Origin: JAADDG01 sp964450755
GTDB lineage: Bacteria > Campylobacterota > Campylobacteria > Campylobacterales > JAADDG01
Reading direction: 5' to 3'
NCBI GenBank assembly: GCA_964450755.1
Contig: CAYVDJ010000012.1
Coordinates: 1-50,495 of the forward strand
Length of the DNA: 50,495 bases
Below are positions 33,129 through 41,750 of this stretch, one piece after another. Each line of letters begins with the position of its first letter. The first letter of the stretch is position 1. Under the pieces are notes generated by a model, which was not told the origin of the DNA, ran no database searches, and was given only the letters and a program-made list of their open reading frames with translations. The translations under genes and the position numbers were made by a program.

Positions 33129-33311
33129 ATGATGAAGACTTTGGTATTAACTCTTTTTACAGTGATATTTCTAAGCGGGTGCGGAGTAGGTTCTCTTGTT
33201 GCCGTTCCTTTCAAAGTAACCGGAGCAGTTGTCAATGTAGTTACTCCCGATATTGTAGGTGATACCATTTCAGGCACAGGAGAAGTTATAGAAGATACAA
33301 TCCCTTTCTAA
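33129..33311 (+). CDS. Small lipoprotein with Gly/Val-rich tail
   Basis: 60 residues from ATG 33129 (ATG 33132 equally possible; AAGGA precedes both). Signal MMKTLVLTLFTVIFLSGC with the lipobox LSGC. The short mature part (VGSLVAVPFKVTGAVVNVVTPD) resembles small phage- or entericidin-like lipoproteins and a DUF group of about 60 residues; I cannot name a function. It is flanked by its own -10 and a strong terminator. Confidence 0.75.
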   Translation: MMKTLVLTLFTVIFLSGCGVGSLVAVPFKVTGAVVNVVTPDIVGDTISGTGEVIEDTIPF

Positions 33312-33330
33312 CTGCGTATCCTATATTTTA

Positions 33331-33353
33331 ACACGGCTAAAGCCGTGTTTTTG
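33331..33353. terminator. Strong intrinsic terminator, bidirectional
   Basis: ACACGGCT and AGCCGTGT (33331-33348) form a GC-rich stem, followed by TTTTTGT in the plus direction and by TTAAAATATAGG in the minus direction. It ends the small lipoprotein transcript and lies 12 bases from the convergent proC stop. Confidence 0.88.
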
Positions 33354-33365
33354 TAAAAATTACTT

Positions 33366-34121
33366 TTAGCTCTCTTTGGCTTTTTTGTAAGCTTTGCCTA
33401 CTGCTTTGATAAAACCGGCTCTGACTCCCTCTTCTTCCAAAGCTGCATATCCGGCTGCTGTGGTTCCGCCCGGACTCATTACCTCATCTTTTATGATTGC
33501 GGGGTGTTTTGCTTTGATTAGCGGTGCAAATCCCTCAAAAAGACCTTCGACCAATATCTTTGCATCATCTCTTTTTAGTCCCTCTTTCACTCCTCCGTCT
33601 GTTAGACTTTCCGCCACAAGAGCCAAAAATGCGGGAGCGCTTCCGGCTATTGCGGTTGCTATATCGATCTCTTTTTCACTGTTTAGCCAAAGAGCTTTTC
33701 CGAACTTTTCACAGATAAAAAGAGCCTCTTTTTTAAACTTTTCATCTCCGGTCAGAGTGGTCATTGATTTTTGAAAGGCTGCCGAGAGATTTGGCATTGC
33801 TCTTATATAAGATTTTGCTTTTATATTTTTTTTGAGATTTTCTATTGTCGTTCCTGCGAGGATAGAGAGTAAAACTTCGGCTTCTCCTTTTAGTTTTTCG
33901 CAAACACTCTTTAGAGCAAAAGGTTTGATGCACAACATTACTTTTTTCTCTTTGATATCCAAATCTTCAGTCAGCTTTTCCGTTTTTACAGAGGCAAATT
34001 CTTTTTCAAAGTATTTGAGCTTTTCCTCATTTCTTCCTACAACGGTTACTTTTATATCTTTGTATATTCCTTTTACGATGGCTTCTGCCATTTTGCCTGT
34101 TCCGATGATCATCAAGTGCAA
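33366..34121 (-). CDS. proC: Pyrroline-5-carboxylate reductase
   Basis: 251 residues. The NAD(P)-binding start is MIGTGKMAEAIVKGI, and the signature at the C-terminus (SPGGTTAAGYAALEEEGVRAGF) is complete. It is the last step of proline synthesis. proC and fliW are adjacent, as in Campylobacter, 2 bases apart. Confidence 0.95.
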   Translation of the reverse strand: MHLMIIGTGKMAEAIVKGIYKDIKVTVVGRNEEKLKYFEKEFASVKTEKLTEDLDIKEKKVMLCIKPFALKSVCEKLKGEAEVLLSILAGTTIENLKKNIKAKSYIRAMPNLSAAFQKSMTTLTGDEKFKKEALFICEKFGKALWLNSEKEIDIATAIAGSAPAFLALVAESLTDGGVKEGLKRDDAKILVEGLFEGFAPLIKAKHPAIIKDEVMSPGGTTAAGYAALEEEGVRAGFIKAVGKAYKKAKES

Positions 34122-34123
34122 GT

Positions 34124-34513
34124 TTACTCCTTTATATAGTCCGATATTTTTTGCATTATTCCAAAATCCGGATATTTGTCACTATCAAGTACGATTTGGG
34201 TCATCTTTTTGGTATCGATGTTAAAGATAAAAGGGGCTATGAAATTTATCTGCGAATTTTCTATCGGCTGTTCTACAATCATCGAGTTTAAAATCAAACA
34301 GTTGCTGTTTTCTTCTATCCCCAAAAGTTCTTTGTAATATTTTGGTATCTCTATTTTGTATTCTCTTAAAACAAAAGGGTTGATGAGTGTAAAAGAGATC
34401 TTTTTATCTCTATTTTTGCTTGAGAGTTTCATAAAAACATCATCGATTTTTTCAAGCTTCATCACGGAGATATCTTCAAATCCCAAAAGAGGAGACATGA
34501 CTTTAAAATCCAT
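34124..34513 (-). CDS. fliW: Flagellar assembly factor FliW
   Basis: 129 residues, typical FliW length. LLGFEDISVMKLEKI, FTLINPFVLREYKIEIP and the NFIAPFIFNIDTKKMTQIVL segment match the family. FliW binds flagellin and antagonises CsrA in the Campylobacterota, coupling flagellin synthesis to export. This supports a flagellated organism and a role for the sigma-28 gene nearby. Confidence 0.93.
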   Translation of the reverse strand: MDFKVMSPLLGFEDISVMKLEKIDDVFMKLSSKNRDKKISFTLINPFVLREYKIEIPKYYKELLGIEENSNCLILNSMIVEQPIENSQINFIAPFIFNIDTKKMTQIVLDSDKYPDFGIMQKISDYIKE

Positions 34514-34522
34514 AAATTCCCT

Positions 34523-35170
34523 TTAATCCAACAAAAGTTTGATGATATAAAATGCCGGTAAAAAGATAAACTGTGATATTGGGGTTGCTAGTACCACGAT
34601 AAGCAAAACCATTCCGTAAGGAAATATCTTTCTCATAAATTCGGCAAATTTAAACATCTTCATCTTTAAAGAAAGATACATCACGGCATTTGCTCCGTCA
34701 AGCGGAGGTATGGGGAAGAGATTGAAAACTCCCAAAACAACATTGTAAATTACACTGAAATATAAAAAGTATTCAACAAATGCTCCAAAAAAGGTTGTAG
34801 CATGAGGCAAAAAACCAAGAATCAAAGAGCAGAGTATTGCCAAAGCAAAATTATAGGCGATTCCCGCTAGACTAACTGCTATCGCACCGTTATAACCACC
34901 CCCGTTTATGACTACCTGCATATTGACCGGTACAGGTTTCGCCCACCCGAAAAGAAAAGGCGCATTTGAAAAATAAAGCAGTGCCGGAACGATGATCGTT
35001 CCTACTATATCAACATGAACAATAGGATTTATACTGAGTCTTCCCTGCATTTTTGCAGTCGGATCGCCGTATTTGAAAGCTGTCAGACCATGCATGATCT
35101 CATGTCCTATTATCGCTACTGCCAAAGAGAGTATCATAGCGACAATCTGTATAAGATCGATACTACTCAT
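34523..35170 (-). CDS. Site-2 protease family (M50) membrane metalloprotease
   Basis: 215 residues with five or six helices. The zinc motif HEIMH (H23) and the second site NLFPIPPLDGAN (Asp ligand) are intact. The family cleaves substrates inside the membrane. This short form lacks a PDZ domain, and its substrate is unknown. It overlaps lepB by eight bases. Confidence 0.93.
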   Translation of the reverse strand: MSSIDLIQIVAMILSLAVAIIGHEIMHGLTAFKYGDPTAKMQGRLSINPIVHVDIVGTIIVPALLYFSNAPFLFGWAKPVPVNMQVVINGGGYNGAIAVSLAGIAYNFALAILCSLILGFLPHATTFFGAFVEYFLYFSVIYNVVLGVFNLFPIPPLDGANAVMYLSLKMKMFKFAEFMRKIFPYGMVLLIVVLATPISQFIFLPAFYIIKLLLD

Positions 35171-35960
35171 TATAAGATTCCGCCAACGGTACGCTTTTGT
35201 CTATAAATCTTTTGTCTTTTTGCAGTGAATCTATCATCCTGCCCATTCTGTTCCATCTGATTTTATAATCTTTGTCCCATGAAAAGTAGATAAACCACGG
35301 TTTGCCGACTATCATACTGTAAGGAACACTTCCCCAAAAACGGCTGTCATTTGAGTGATCTCTGTTATCACCCATCATGAAAAATTCACCTTTTGGAACT
35401 TTAAAAGGTCCGAAGTTAAATATCTGAATCGGATAAAGACCGTTTGGTTTGATAAGAGGATCATTTTGGATACCGGGAAAAATTCTTCTATAAGGATTTT
35501 TAACCCACAAAGACCCTTCTATCTCTACAATATCCTTTTTGTCATAGTGGCTTTTTATATACTCATCACCCTCGTGAGGATGAAGATAGAGATCTTTGTC
35601 TTTTACGGCTATATAATCCCCTCCAACCGCCACACATCTTTTTACATAATGGATTTTGATATTTTGTGGATATCTAAAAACTACTATATCGCCTCTTTTT
35701 GGCTTTTCTCCCTCTATCAGATGTCCGTTACCGTGGATATCGGGTAAAACCGGAATCTCAATCCATGGTATATGGGGGATGGGAACACCGTAGGCAAATT
35801 TTTTGACAAAAAGGTGATCTCCTATCAAAAGAGTTCTCTTCATAGAGCCGCTTGGGATCACAAATGCCTGTGCCACAAAAAATATCACAAGCAGTACGAT
35901 TATAACCGTGCCGGTCCATGAATTTGAAAAATCGTAAAGTTTTTTTAGTTTGGCTTTCAT
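35163..35960 (-). CDS. lepB: Signal peptidase I
   Basis: 265 residues. One membrane anchor (about 18-33), catalytic Ser39 in PSGSMKRT, the Lys in YVKRCVAVGGDYI, and the box E motif GDNRDHSNDSRFWGSV. It cleaves secretory signal peptides at the periplasmic face. The gene overlaps folD by four bases. Confidence 0.96.
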   Translation of the reverse strand: MKAKLKKLYDFSNSWTGTVIIVLLVIFFVAQAFVIPSGSMKRTLLIGDHLFVKKFAYGVPIPHIPWIEIPVLPDIHGNGHLIEGEKPKRGDIVVFRYPQNIKIHYVKRCVAVGGDYIAVKDKDLYLHPHEGDEYIKSHYDKKDIVEIEGSLWVKNPYRRIFPGIQNDPLIKPNGLYPIQIFNFGPFKVPKGEFFMMGDNRDHSNDSRFWGSVPYSMIVGKPWFIYFSWDKDYKIRWNRMGRMIDSLQKDKRFIDKSVPLAESYNE

Positions 35961-36805
35961 CTGTTTAACCTTTGTTTTGCCGCTTTTAAAGTGTTGCTAA
36001 GAAGCATTGCTATTGTCATAGGACCGACACCGCCCGGTACGGGAGTTATATAGGATGTAACAGGAGCAACATTTTCAAAATCAACATCACCGACGAGTTT
36101 ACCGTCATCGAGTCTGTTAATCCCGATATCGACAACAATCGCTCCCTCTTTTACCATATCTTTTGTGATTAGATTTGCTTTGCCCACGCCTACGATCAAA
36201 AGATCGGCTTTTTTTGTGTGGGATTTGAGATCTTTTGTAAAGATATGACAGATATCAACAGTGGCAAATTCATTTAACAAAAGATTTAACATCGGTTTTC
36301 CTACGATATTACTTGCTCCTACGATACAGGCATCAAGACCTTTTGGATCTATCTTGTACTCCTGCAAAAGTTTCATAACGCCAAGAGGAGTGCAGGGAAC
36401 AAATCCGTCAAGTCCCAAAACAAGTTTGCCTACATTATAGGGGTGGAAACCGTCAACATCTTTTGAAGGGTCTATCGTTTCCAAAACTTTTTGTGTATCT
36501 ATCTGAGGAGGCAGAGGAAGCTGAACGAGGATACCGTCGATATTGGGATTGTTATTCATCATCCTTATCGTTTCCAAAATTCTCTCTTCACTGATATCAT
36601 TTGGCATCTTGTGCATGATAGAGTAGATTCCCGTTGCTTCACAGGCTCTCTCTTTCATCCTTACATAAGTATGACTTGCAGGATCATCACCAACCAACAC
36701 AACCGCAAGTCCGGGAACTATACCTTCATGCTTTAATCGGCTTGTCTCTTCTTTGATATTCGCTTTTATCTTGTCAGACAGGGCTTTACCGTCTAAAATC
36801 TGCAT
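35957..36805 (-). CDS. folD: Bifunctional methylene-THF dehydrogenase/cyclohydrolase
   Basis: 282 residues, full length. VLVGDDPASHTYVRMK carries the catalytic Lys region, GILVQLPLP and VVGASNIVGKPM the NADP-binding region, and PVPGGVGPMTIAML the C-terminal signature. It interconverts 5,10-methylene- and 10-formyl-tetrahydrofolate. First gene of the folD-lepB-M50-fliW-proC run on the minus strand. Confidence 0.97.
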   Translation of the reverse strand: MQILDGKALSDKIKANIKEETSRLKHEGIVPGLAVVLVGDDPASHTYVRMKERACEATGIYSIMHKMPNDISEERILETIRMMNNNPNIDGILVQLPLPPQIDTQKVLETIDPSKDVDGFHPYNVGKLVLGLDGFVPCTPLGVMKLLQEYKIDPKGLDACIVGASNIVGKPMLNLLLNEFATVDICHIFTKDLKSHTKKADLLIVGVGKANLITKDMVKEGAIVVDIGINRLDDGKLVGDVDFENVAPVTSYITPVPGGVGPMTIAMLLSNTLKAAKQRLNR

Positions 36806-36838
36806 TTTACGCCTTTATATGACTTGTAATAAAAAATG

Positions 36839-36847
36839 TGATATTAT
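36839..36847 (+). promoter_or_regulatory. Extended -10 (TGATATTAT) for the cytochrome c/hemL operon
   Basis: TG plus one base plus TATTAT (36842-36847), 27 bases upstream of the cytochrome gene start, in the gap divergent from folD. An AGAGG ribosome site follows. No good -35. Confidence 0.5.
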
Positions 36848-36874
36848 ATCATTTTCAATTAAAAAGAGGTAAAT

Positions 36875-37222
36875 ATGGCTAAAGCAATCTTTGCAAATAT
36901 CTTTTTTTTATCCGTTTTATGGGCAGAAAGCGACTCTTTTATCACAGATTATGAATATGCAAAAATGTTATACAAAAATCCGCGCGGTATAGGATGTGAT
37001 AAATGTCATTCAGAAGACGGAAGCGGAAAAATTATCACATATTATAAAAACAAAAAAGGGAAAAAACTGTTTCTCAAAGCTCCCTCCATAAGAGATATAG
37101 ATGAAAAAGAGTTTTTCAAAAGTTTCAAAAAGAGCCATAAAGTGATGCCTACCTATTTTTTGACACAGGATGAGATAGAGAGTTTATACTACTATATAAA
37201 AAACCAGAATAAAGGAAAATGA
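36875..37222 (+). CDS. Small periplasmic c-type cytochrome
   Basis: 115 residues. Short signal-like N-terminus (ANIFFLSVLWAES), then one haem motif CDKCHSEDGSG and a distal Met in KVMPTYFL. It is a single-haem cytochrome of about 10 kDa in the periplasm. Overlaps the hemL start region; the pairing with a tetrapyrrole gene may reflect haem supply. Acceptor and donor are not visible. Confidence 0.87.
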   Translation: MAKAIFANIFFLSVLWAESDSFITDYEYAKMLYKNPRGIGCDKCHSEDGSGKIITYYKNKKGKKLFLKAPSIRDIDEKEFFKSFKKSHKVMPTYFLTQDEIESLYYYIKNQNKGK

Positions 37223-38508
37223 TGAATATACAAAAGAGCATAAAAGCTTATGAAGAGGCGAGAAAATATATCCCCGGAGGTGTTGATTCTCCTGTGAGGG
37301 CTTTTAAAAGTGTCGGCGGAACTCCGGTATTTATCGACAAAGCAAAAGGCGCTTATCTGTATGACATAGACGGCAACCGTTATATAGATTTTGTTCAAAG
37401 CTGGGGACCTTTGATATTTGGGCATTGTGATAAGGATATAGAAAACTCCGTTATAAAAGCCGTTAAAAGAGGACTTAGTTTCGGAGCGCCTACGATTGTG
37501 GAAACTGAACTTGCAAAAGAGATAGATTCTCTTTTTGACAGTGTGGACAAAGTCAGATTTGTAAGCAGCGGAACAGAAGCTGTGATGAGCGCTATTAGAG
37601 TGGCAAGAGGATATACGCTAAAGGATGATATCGTAAAATTCAAAGGGTGTTATCATGGACACAGCGATTCTCTTTTGGTACAGGCCGGAAGCGGAGCGGT
37701 AACTTTTGGCACTCCTTCATCTCCGGGCGTTCCGGCAGCTTTGACAAATCATACTCTTTTGGCTGAATACAACGATATAAAAAGTGTAGAAAAATGTTTT
37801 GAAGATTCTGATAATATAGCCTGTGTTATCATAGAGCCGATAGCGGGAAATATGGGACTTGTTCCGGCTGATGAGGAATTTTTGAAAGAGCTTAGAGAAC
37901 TTTGTAACAAAAACGGAACTCTTTTAATCTTTGATGAGGTAATGAGCGGATTTAGAGCCTCTTTGAAAGGGGCGCAGGGATTTACATCCGTAAAGCCAGA
38001 TCTCGTAACTTTTGGTAAAGTTATCGGAGGAGGTATGCCGGTAGGAGCTTTTGGAGGATCTTCCAAGATCATGGACAGACTCTCTCCCGAAGGAGATATC
38101 TATCAGGCGGGAACTCTGAGCGGAAATCCTGTTGCGATGAGTGCGGGATTGACAGCGGTTAGAAAACTGAAAGAAAATCCGTCAATTTACAATGAACTTG
38201 AAGCAAAAGCAAAAAGATTGATGGATGGTTTCAAAGAAGCGGCAAATGAGAGAAATATATCTCTTCAAACAGATGTCAGAGGAAGTATGTTTGGTTTCTT
38301 TTTCAATCACGATAAAGTTAAAAATTTCACAGATGCCCTAAAAAGCGATACGGACAGATTTGCAGTTTTTCATCAAGAGATGTTAAAAAGAGGTGTTTAT
38401 CTAGCATGCAGTCAGTTTGAGACAGGATTTATCTCAACCGCTATGAGTGATGAGATGATAGATGAAGTTATAAAAGCGGCAAAAGAATCTTTCAAAGAGA
38501 TAGTATAA
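37222..38508 (+). CDS. hemL: Glutamate-1-semialdehyde 2,1-aminomutase
   Basis: 428 residues. I choose ATG 37222 over 37219, since the AAAGGA site at 37211-37216 is then five bases away. FVSSGTEAVMSAIRVARG and the PLP-lysine segment FGKVIGGGMPVGAFGG are intact. It makes 5-aminolevulinate from glutamate-1-semialdehyde, feeding haem synthesis. The next gene starts at its final base. Confidence 0.96.
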   Translation: MNIQKSIKAYEEARKYIPGGVDSPVRAFKSVGGTPVFIDKAKGAYLYDIDGNRYIDFVQSWGPLIFGHCDKDIENSVIKAVKRGLSFGAPTIVETELAKEIDSLFDSVDKVRFVSSGTEAVMSAIRVARGYTLKDDIVKFKGCYHGHSDSLLVQAGSGAVTFGTPSSPGVPAALTNHTLLAEYNDIKSVEKCFEDSDNIACVIIEPIAGNMGLVPADEEFLKELRELCNKNGTLLIFDEVMSGFRASLKGAQGFTSVKPDLVTFGKVIGGGMPVGAFGGSSKIMDRLSPEGDIYQAGTLSGNPVAMSAGLTAVRKLKENPSIYNELEAKAKRLMDGFKEAANERNISLQTDVRGSMFGFFFNHDKVKNFTDALKSDTDRFAVFHQEMLKRGVYLACSQFETGFISTAMSDEMIDEVIKAAKESFKEIV

Positions 38509-38807
38509 TGAGTGAGCAGGAACCCAAAAAACCAAAGTACGGTAAGATAGTAGAGGGAGCAGAACAGCTCTCTCTTGGCATATCGATAGTCGTAGCCGTT
38601 TTGATAGGTGTGTGGCTCGGATATATGATGAGAAAATTTTTCGGATATGAATGGCTCTTTTGGCTGGGGGTTTTCTGGGGAGTTGCCGGAGCAATTTTAA
38701 ATATCTACAAAGCCTACCAAAAACAGAAAAAAGAGCTTGACAAACTAAAAGACGATCCTAGATACAAAAACTATACTCCTCCAAAAGATGATGACGAAGA
38801 TGAGTGA
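38508..38807 (+). CDS. AtpI/AtpZ-like membrane protein
   Basis: 99 residues with two membrane helices (LSLGISIVVAVLIGVWLGY and LFWLGVFWGVAGAIL), the hairpin typical of AtpI/AtpZ proteins linked to F0F1 ATP synthase assembly and Mg2+ entry. The charged C-terminus (DDDEDE) is conserved in length with Campylobacterota homologues. No ATP synthase genes lie in the window. Confidence 0.75.
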   Translation: MSEQEPKKPKYGKIVEGAEQLSLGISIVVAVLIGVWLGYMMRKFFGYEWLFWLGVFWGVAGAILNIYKAYQKQKKELDKLKDDPRYKNYTPPKDDDEDE

Positions 38808-39315
38808 TATTAAAAGAATTTTGTCTGTTATATCTGTTTTGGATATTTTTTTGATAATCTTTTCTCTCTACAAAGGAGGCGTTTTGTGGCTGATAAACTC
38901 TCAGGCTGCATTTTTATCCTCTTTGCTTGTAACTTCTGCTTCTTATCTCTCATATAAAAAGAGGGTTTTGCAAAAGGCAAATGACAAAGAGATAACCTAC
39001 GACGAAAGAGACGAGCTTGACAAAATAGATGACAGATATGAGCTTTTTGAAGAGGAAAAAGAGGAGGAGCAAAAAGATTTCAAAGAGATCATACAGGAGG
39101 AGAAAAAGAGACAAAAAGGTTTTAAAAACGCATTTTCAAATCTAAAAACAACTCTACCTGCGATCTTGTCTCCTCTTCGATTTTTTGCATATCTGTTTTT
39201 GATAGCCTCCTTTTTTTATCTAAACAGACACGGAGAGCTTGTTATAGGTGCTTTTTTAAGCGGATTTTTTGTAGTACCTGCCGGTGTTTTACTCTATAGC
39301 CTTTTTAAAAACTGA
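38800..39315 (+). CDS. Conserved membrane protein of unknown function
   Basis: 171 residues from ATG 38800 (eight-base overlap with the previous gene; the earlier in-frame ATGs at 38788 and 38791 overlap more). Two N-terminal membrane helices, a strongly charged central segment (EEEKEEEQKDFKEI, coiled-coil-like, about 80-105) and two C-terminal helices. I cannot assign a family; it is probably part of the hemL/AtpI-like operon. Confidence 0.7.
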   Translation: MSDIKRILSVISVLDIFLIIFSLYKGGVLWLINSQAAFLSSLLVTSASYLSYKKRVLQKANDKEITYDERDELDKIDDRYELFEEEKEEEQKDFKEIIQEEKKRQKGFKNAFSNLKTTLPAILSPLRFFAYLFLIASFFYLNRHGELVIGAFLSGFFVVPAGVLLYSLFKN

Positions 39316-39318
39316 CCT

Positions 39319-41091
39319 TTAGTTATCAGCTCTGTTTTTATAAAAATATGCAAATACAAAAAGTAAAATACCAACCAGTAAAAACAGCAGTATCCTGTAA
39401 AATGAATCCAAATCGGCAAGATCGATAAAAAAAGCTTTCAAGATGGCTATAATGATAAGCGCCATTGAAACTTTTTTGCCTGTTGAGATCTCTTTAAAAA
39501 GGCTTATAACAAACATTGCTATACCAAAAACAATCCATAAAAGAGTAACCAGAGATTGTGAAGCTTTGGGAAAGAAAAGATTTGCTCCGCTGAGTATTTC
39601 GACATTTAAAAAGACAAAAAAGAGAAAAATACCGCTAAAAGCAATCTCTTTTTTAAAAAGAGAGGCGGATTTTAGTTTGTAGGCTGTAAAAAAAGAGCCT
39701 GTAATGGTAATGATCGTTATGATCCTCTGTAATAATCCGTTTAGATAAACAGAGGGTGTGGATATAAAATATGTGTGAACAACATCTACAAAAAGATATC
39801 TTGAAAAAACAGCGACAAAACTCAAAAGAGCAAACCGGAAAAATATCTTTTGTCCGCTTTTTTGAGCTACTATCAACATCACAACCGCTTCTATACTCCA
39901 AACGGCACTTAGTTTGTCTCCCTCAAAAAGCAAAGTGGGAGTGATTATCAAAAGGGCTAAAGCCTGTGAGAGAAGAATATAAAAAAGATTTTTTGTAAAG
40001 ATACCCTTTTTGATGATAAAATAGGCATACCCCAAAAGATAAAGAGCCAAAAGCAGTGTAACAATCGAAAAATATCTAAAATAGATGTCATATACTTTAA
40101 ACAGATATCCCAAAAGAGCCAAAAAAACAAGCAAATTTGTTCCAAAAAGCAAAGACATCGGTGTAGAGAGTGTCAGCTTTTTCTGTTTTATCTCATTGAT
40201 AAAAGGCACGACAGAATAGATAAGAAATATAACCAAAAATATAACGGTTAAAAATATAAAAATGCCATCGGATTTATAAACGGCAGTACTTTGCATAAAT
40301 ACCGTCAGTATAAAACCAAACCAGTTTAAAAAAGCCCATTTTTTTGAAAAAGCTATATATAAAATGCCAAAATTCAAAAGCAGTATATAGATCATCAAAG
40401 CGGTAATATCATCAGATCCGTTGTTTATCAAAAGAGGAGTGGCAAAACCCCCGATGAGACCAAAAACCGCCGTTGTCATAGAATCATACCTGATGGCAAT
40501 AATTCCCGCAAAAAGCGTGATAAAAACCATTATCAAAAATGCGGCTTTAAAATCCAAAAATATAAACCCCTCAAGAGCAAAAGCGGCATAGATACTAAGA
40601 TAAAGTATGGCAATTGCACTTCCGAAAAGACCTTCACTAAAAAGCTTATGTTTGTTATCGATAGTTTTGATGCCTCCAAAAAGCAGAGCAAAACCGACTC
40701 CCACGCCTGTAAGAACTCTTCCCCAGACAGGTATCCAGTTTTGATCAATGGAGTATTTCAAAAAAAATCCGATACCCAAAATAAAAGCGACAACGCTGGT
40801 ATTTAATAGAAAATTTCCGATGAGAAAATCTTCAAGCGATTTGCTTTTGAATCTTTTTACCAGTTTTTGTAAAAAATCCGGTTTTTTGGTCTGTTTTGGA
40901 GGTGGTTTTGTGGGTAAAATCTCTTTTTTGTATATCGTTTCTTCTTTTGATTTTTCAATTTGTGGTTTTAAGGAGCCGTTTTGCAAAAGATCAAGTTTTC
41001 TTTCTATTTTGGAGAGTTGTAAAGAGATGGAATTTATCTGTGAATATAATATCAACATAAAAAGTATTATTATAAGAACGATAATTTCCAT
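39319..41091 (-). CDS. DUF2339 polytopic membrane protein
   Basis: 590 residues: a single N-terminal helix (EIIVLIIILFMLILYS), a coiled-coil-like/charged linker to residue ~80, and then about sixteen membrane helices. EDFLIGNFLLNTSVVAFILGIGFFLKYSIDQNW matches the DUF2339 core. Function unknown; the family may act in envelope maintenance. GGAG precedes ATG 41091. It is convergent with the previous gene at 3 bases. Confidence 0.88.
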   Translation of the reverse strand: MEIIVLIIILFMLILYSQINSISLQLSKIERKLDLLQNGSLKPQIEKSKEETIYKKEILPTKPPPKQTKKPDFLQKLVKRFKSKSLEDFLIGNFLLNTSVVAFILGIGFFLKYSIDQNWIPVWGRVLTGVGVGFALLFGGIKTIDNKHKLFSEGLFGSAIAILYLSIYAAFALEGFIFLDFKAAFLIMVFITLFAGIIAIRYDSMTTAVFGLIGGFATPLLINNGSDDITALMIYILLLNFGILYIAFSKKWAFLNWFGFILTVFMQSTAVYKSDGIFIFLTVIFLVIFLIYSVVPFINEIKQKKLTLSTPMSLLFGTNLLVFLALLGYLFKVYDIYFRYFSIVTLLLALYLLGYAYFIIKKGIFTKNLFYILLSQALALLIITPTLLFEGDKLSAVWSIEAVVMLIVAQKSGQKIFFRFALLSFVAVFSRYLFVDVVHTYFISTPSVYLNGLLQRIITIITITGSFFTAYKLKSASLFKKEIAFSGIFLFFVFLNVEILSGANLFFPKASQSLVTLLWIVFGIAMFVISLFKEISTGKKVSMALIIIAILKAFFIDLADLDSFYRILLFLLVGILLFVFAYFYKNRADN

Positions 41092-41194
41092 TATGACTCC
41101 ATATATTAGATTATTACGGATAATAAATCGTCATTTTAGAGGATAAGTGTAAAATTATGTACTTATGTACTGAGGTTTTTTATGGGAAAAAGAA

Positions 41195-41236
41195 GGTTAT
41201 CTTTTACCAACCTGAAGGATATGGTAAAAGATAACT
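41195..41236. repeat. Long inverted repeat between ftrB-like and DUF2339 genes
   Basis: GTTATCTTTTACCA (41196-41209) and TGGTAAAAGATAAC (41222-41235) pair exactly, with an outer G-T pair and a 12-base loop. On the minus strand the stem is followed by CTTCTTTTT, so it could terminate the ferredoxin:thioredoxin-reductase-like gene. Just beyond it, AGGGCATCTCTAAAAAC at about 41239 looks like an insertion-sequence end, and a 25-codon plus-strand frame (MGKRRLSFTNL...) recalls a transposase N-terminus, so an IS remnant is the alternative. Confidence 0.6.
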
Positions 41237-41262
41237 ATAGGGCATCTCTAAAAACCTATATA

Positions 41263-41604
41263 TTAATGTTCATGTGTTGCAGCATATTCAGGAGAGCAGA
41301 AAATTCCGCAATGGCATTTCCCCTCTTCGGGAATCTCTTTTTCTATCGCCGGTTTACAGGGGCATATTCTGTCATCTGCACTTTTTGGTTTTCCGTTTTC
41401 ATCCTGTATAACCATATAGCAGGGACAAAATCTTTTATTATAAATCAGTTTATTTCTGGTTAATCCCATCAAAACACCTTCATTTACCTCTTCCATCGGA
41501 TTATAAACATAGTTGAATTGTTTACAGACTTTATCAGCAAATTTTTTTGTTTTCTCAAGTTCGGTCAAAAACTCATCTGAACTCATGTCCACATTGTTTA
41601 GCAT
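41263..41604 (-). CDS. Ferredoxin:thioredoxin reductase catalytic-subunit-like protein
   Basis: 113 residues. The three cysteine pairs of FTR-beta are all present: RFCPCYMV, RICPCKP and KCHCGIFC, following an N-terminal CKQFNYVYNP. These would hold a 4Fe-4S cluster next to a redox disulphide. The family passes electrons from ferredoxin to thioredoxin-like partners; the true partner here is unknown and no FTR variable subunit lies nearby. ATG 41604. Confidence 0.9.
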   Translation of the reverse strand: MLNNVDMSSDEFLTELEKTKKFADKVCKQFNYVYNPMEEVNEGVLMGLTRNKLIYNKRFCPCYMVIQDENGKPKSADDRICPCKPAIEKEIPEEGKCHCGIFCSPEYAATHEH

Positions 41605-41712
41605 CTCCCACCCTTATATAATATATTTAACGATATATTAACACAAAATCTTTGTTTTTTGGATAATTATTTTCAAAAAAACAGATTAAACTTTCATTTT
41701 ATATTCCTTTGC

Positions 41713-41718
41713 TATAAT
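41713..41718 (+). promoter_or_regulatory. -10 box (TATAAT) for the DUF4214/DUF1800 operon
   Basis: TATAAT at 41713-41718, 33 bases upstream of GTG 41751; TTTGC just before it. The -35 region (about 41690-41695) is poor. The operon also contains the DUF1501 and TRIC-like genes. Confidence 0.5.
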
Positions 41719-41750
41719 ATAAAAAAATCAAATTAGCTTAAAGGTTTCAA

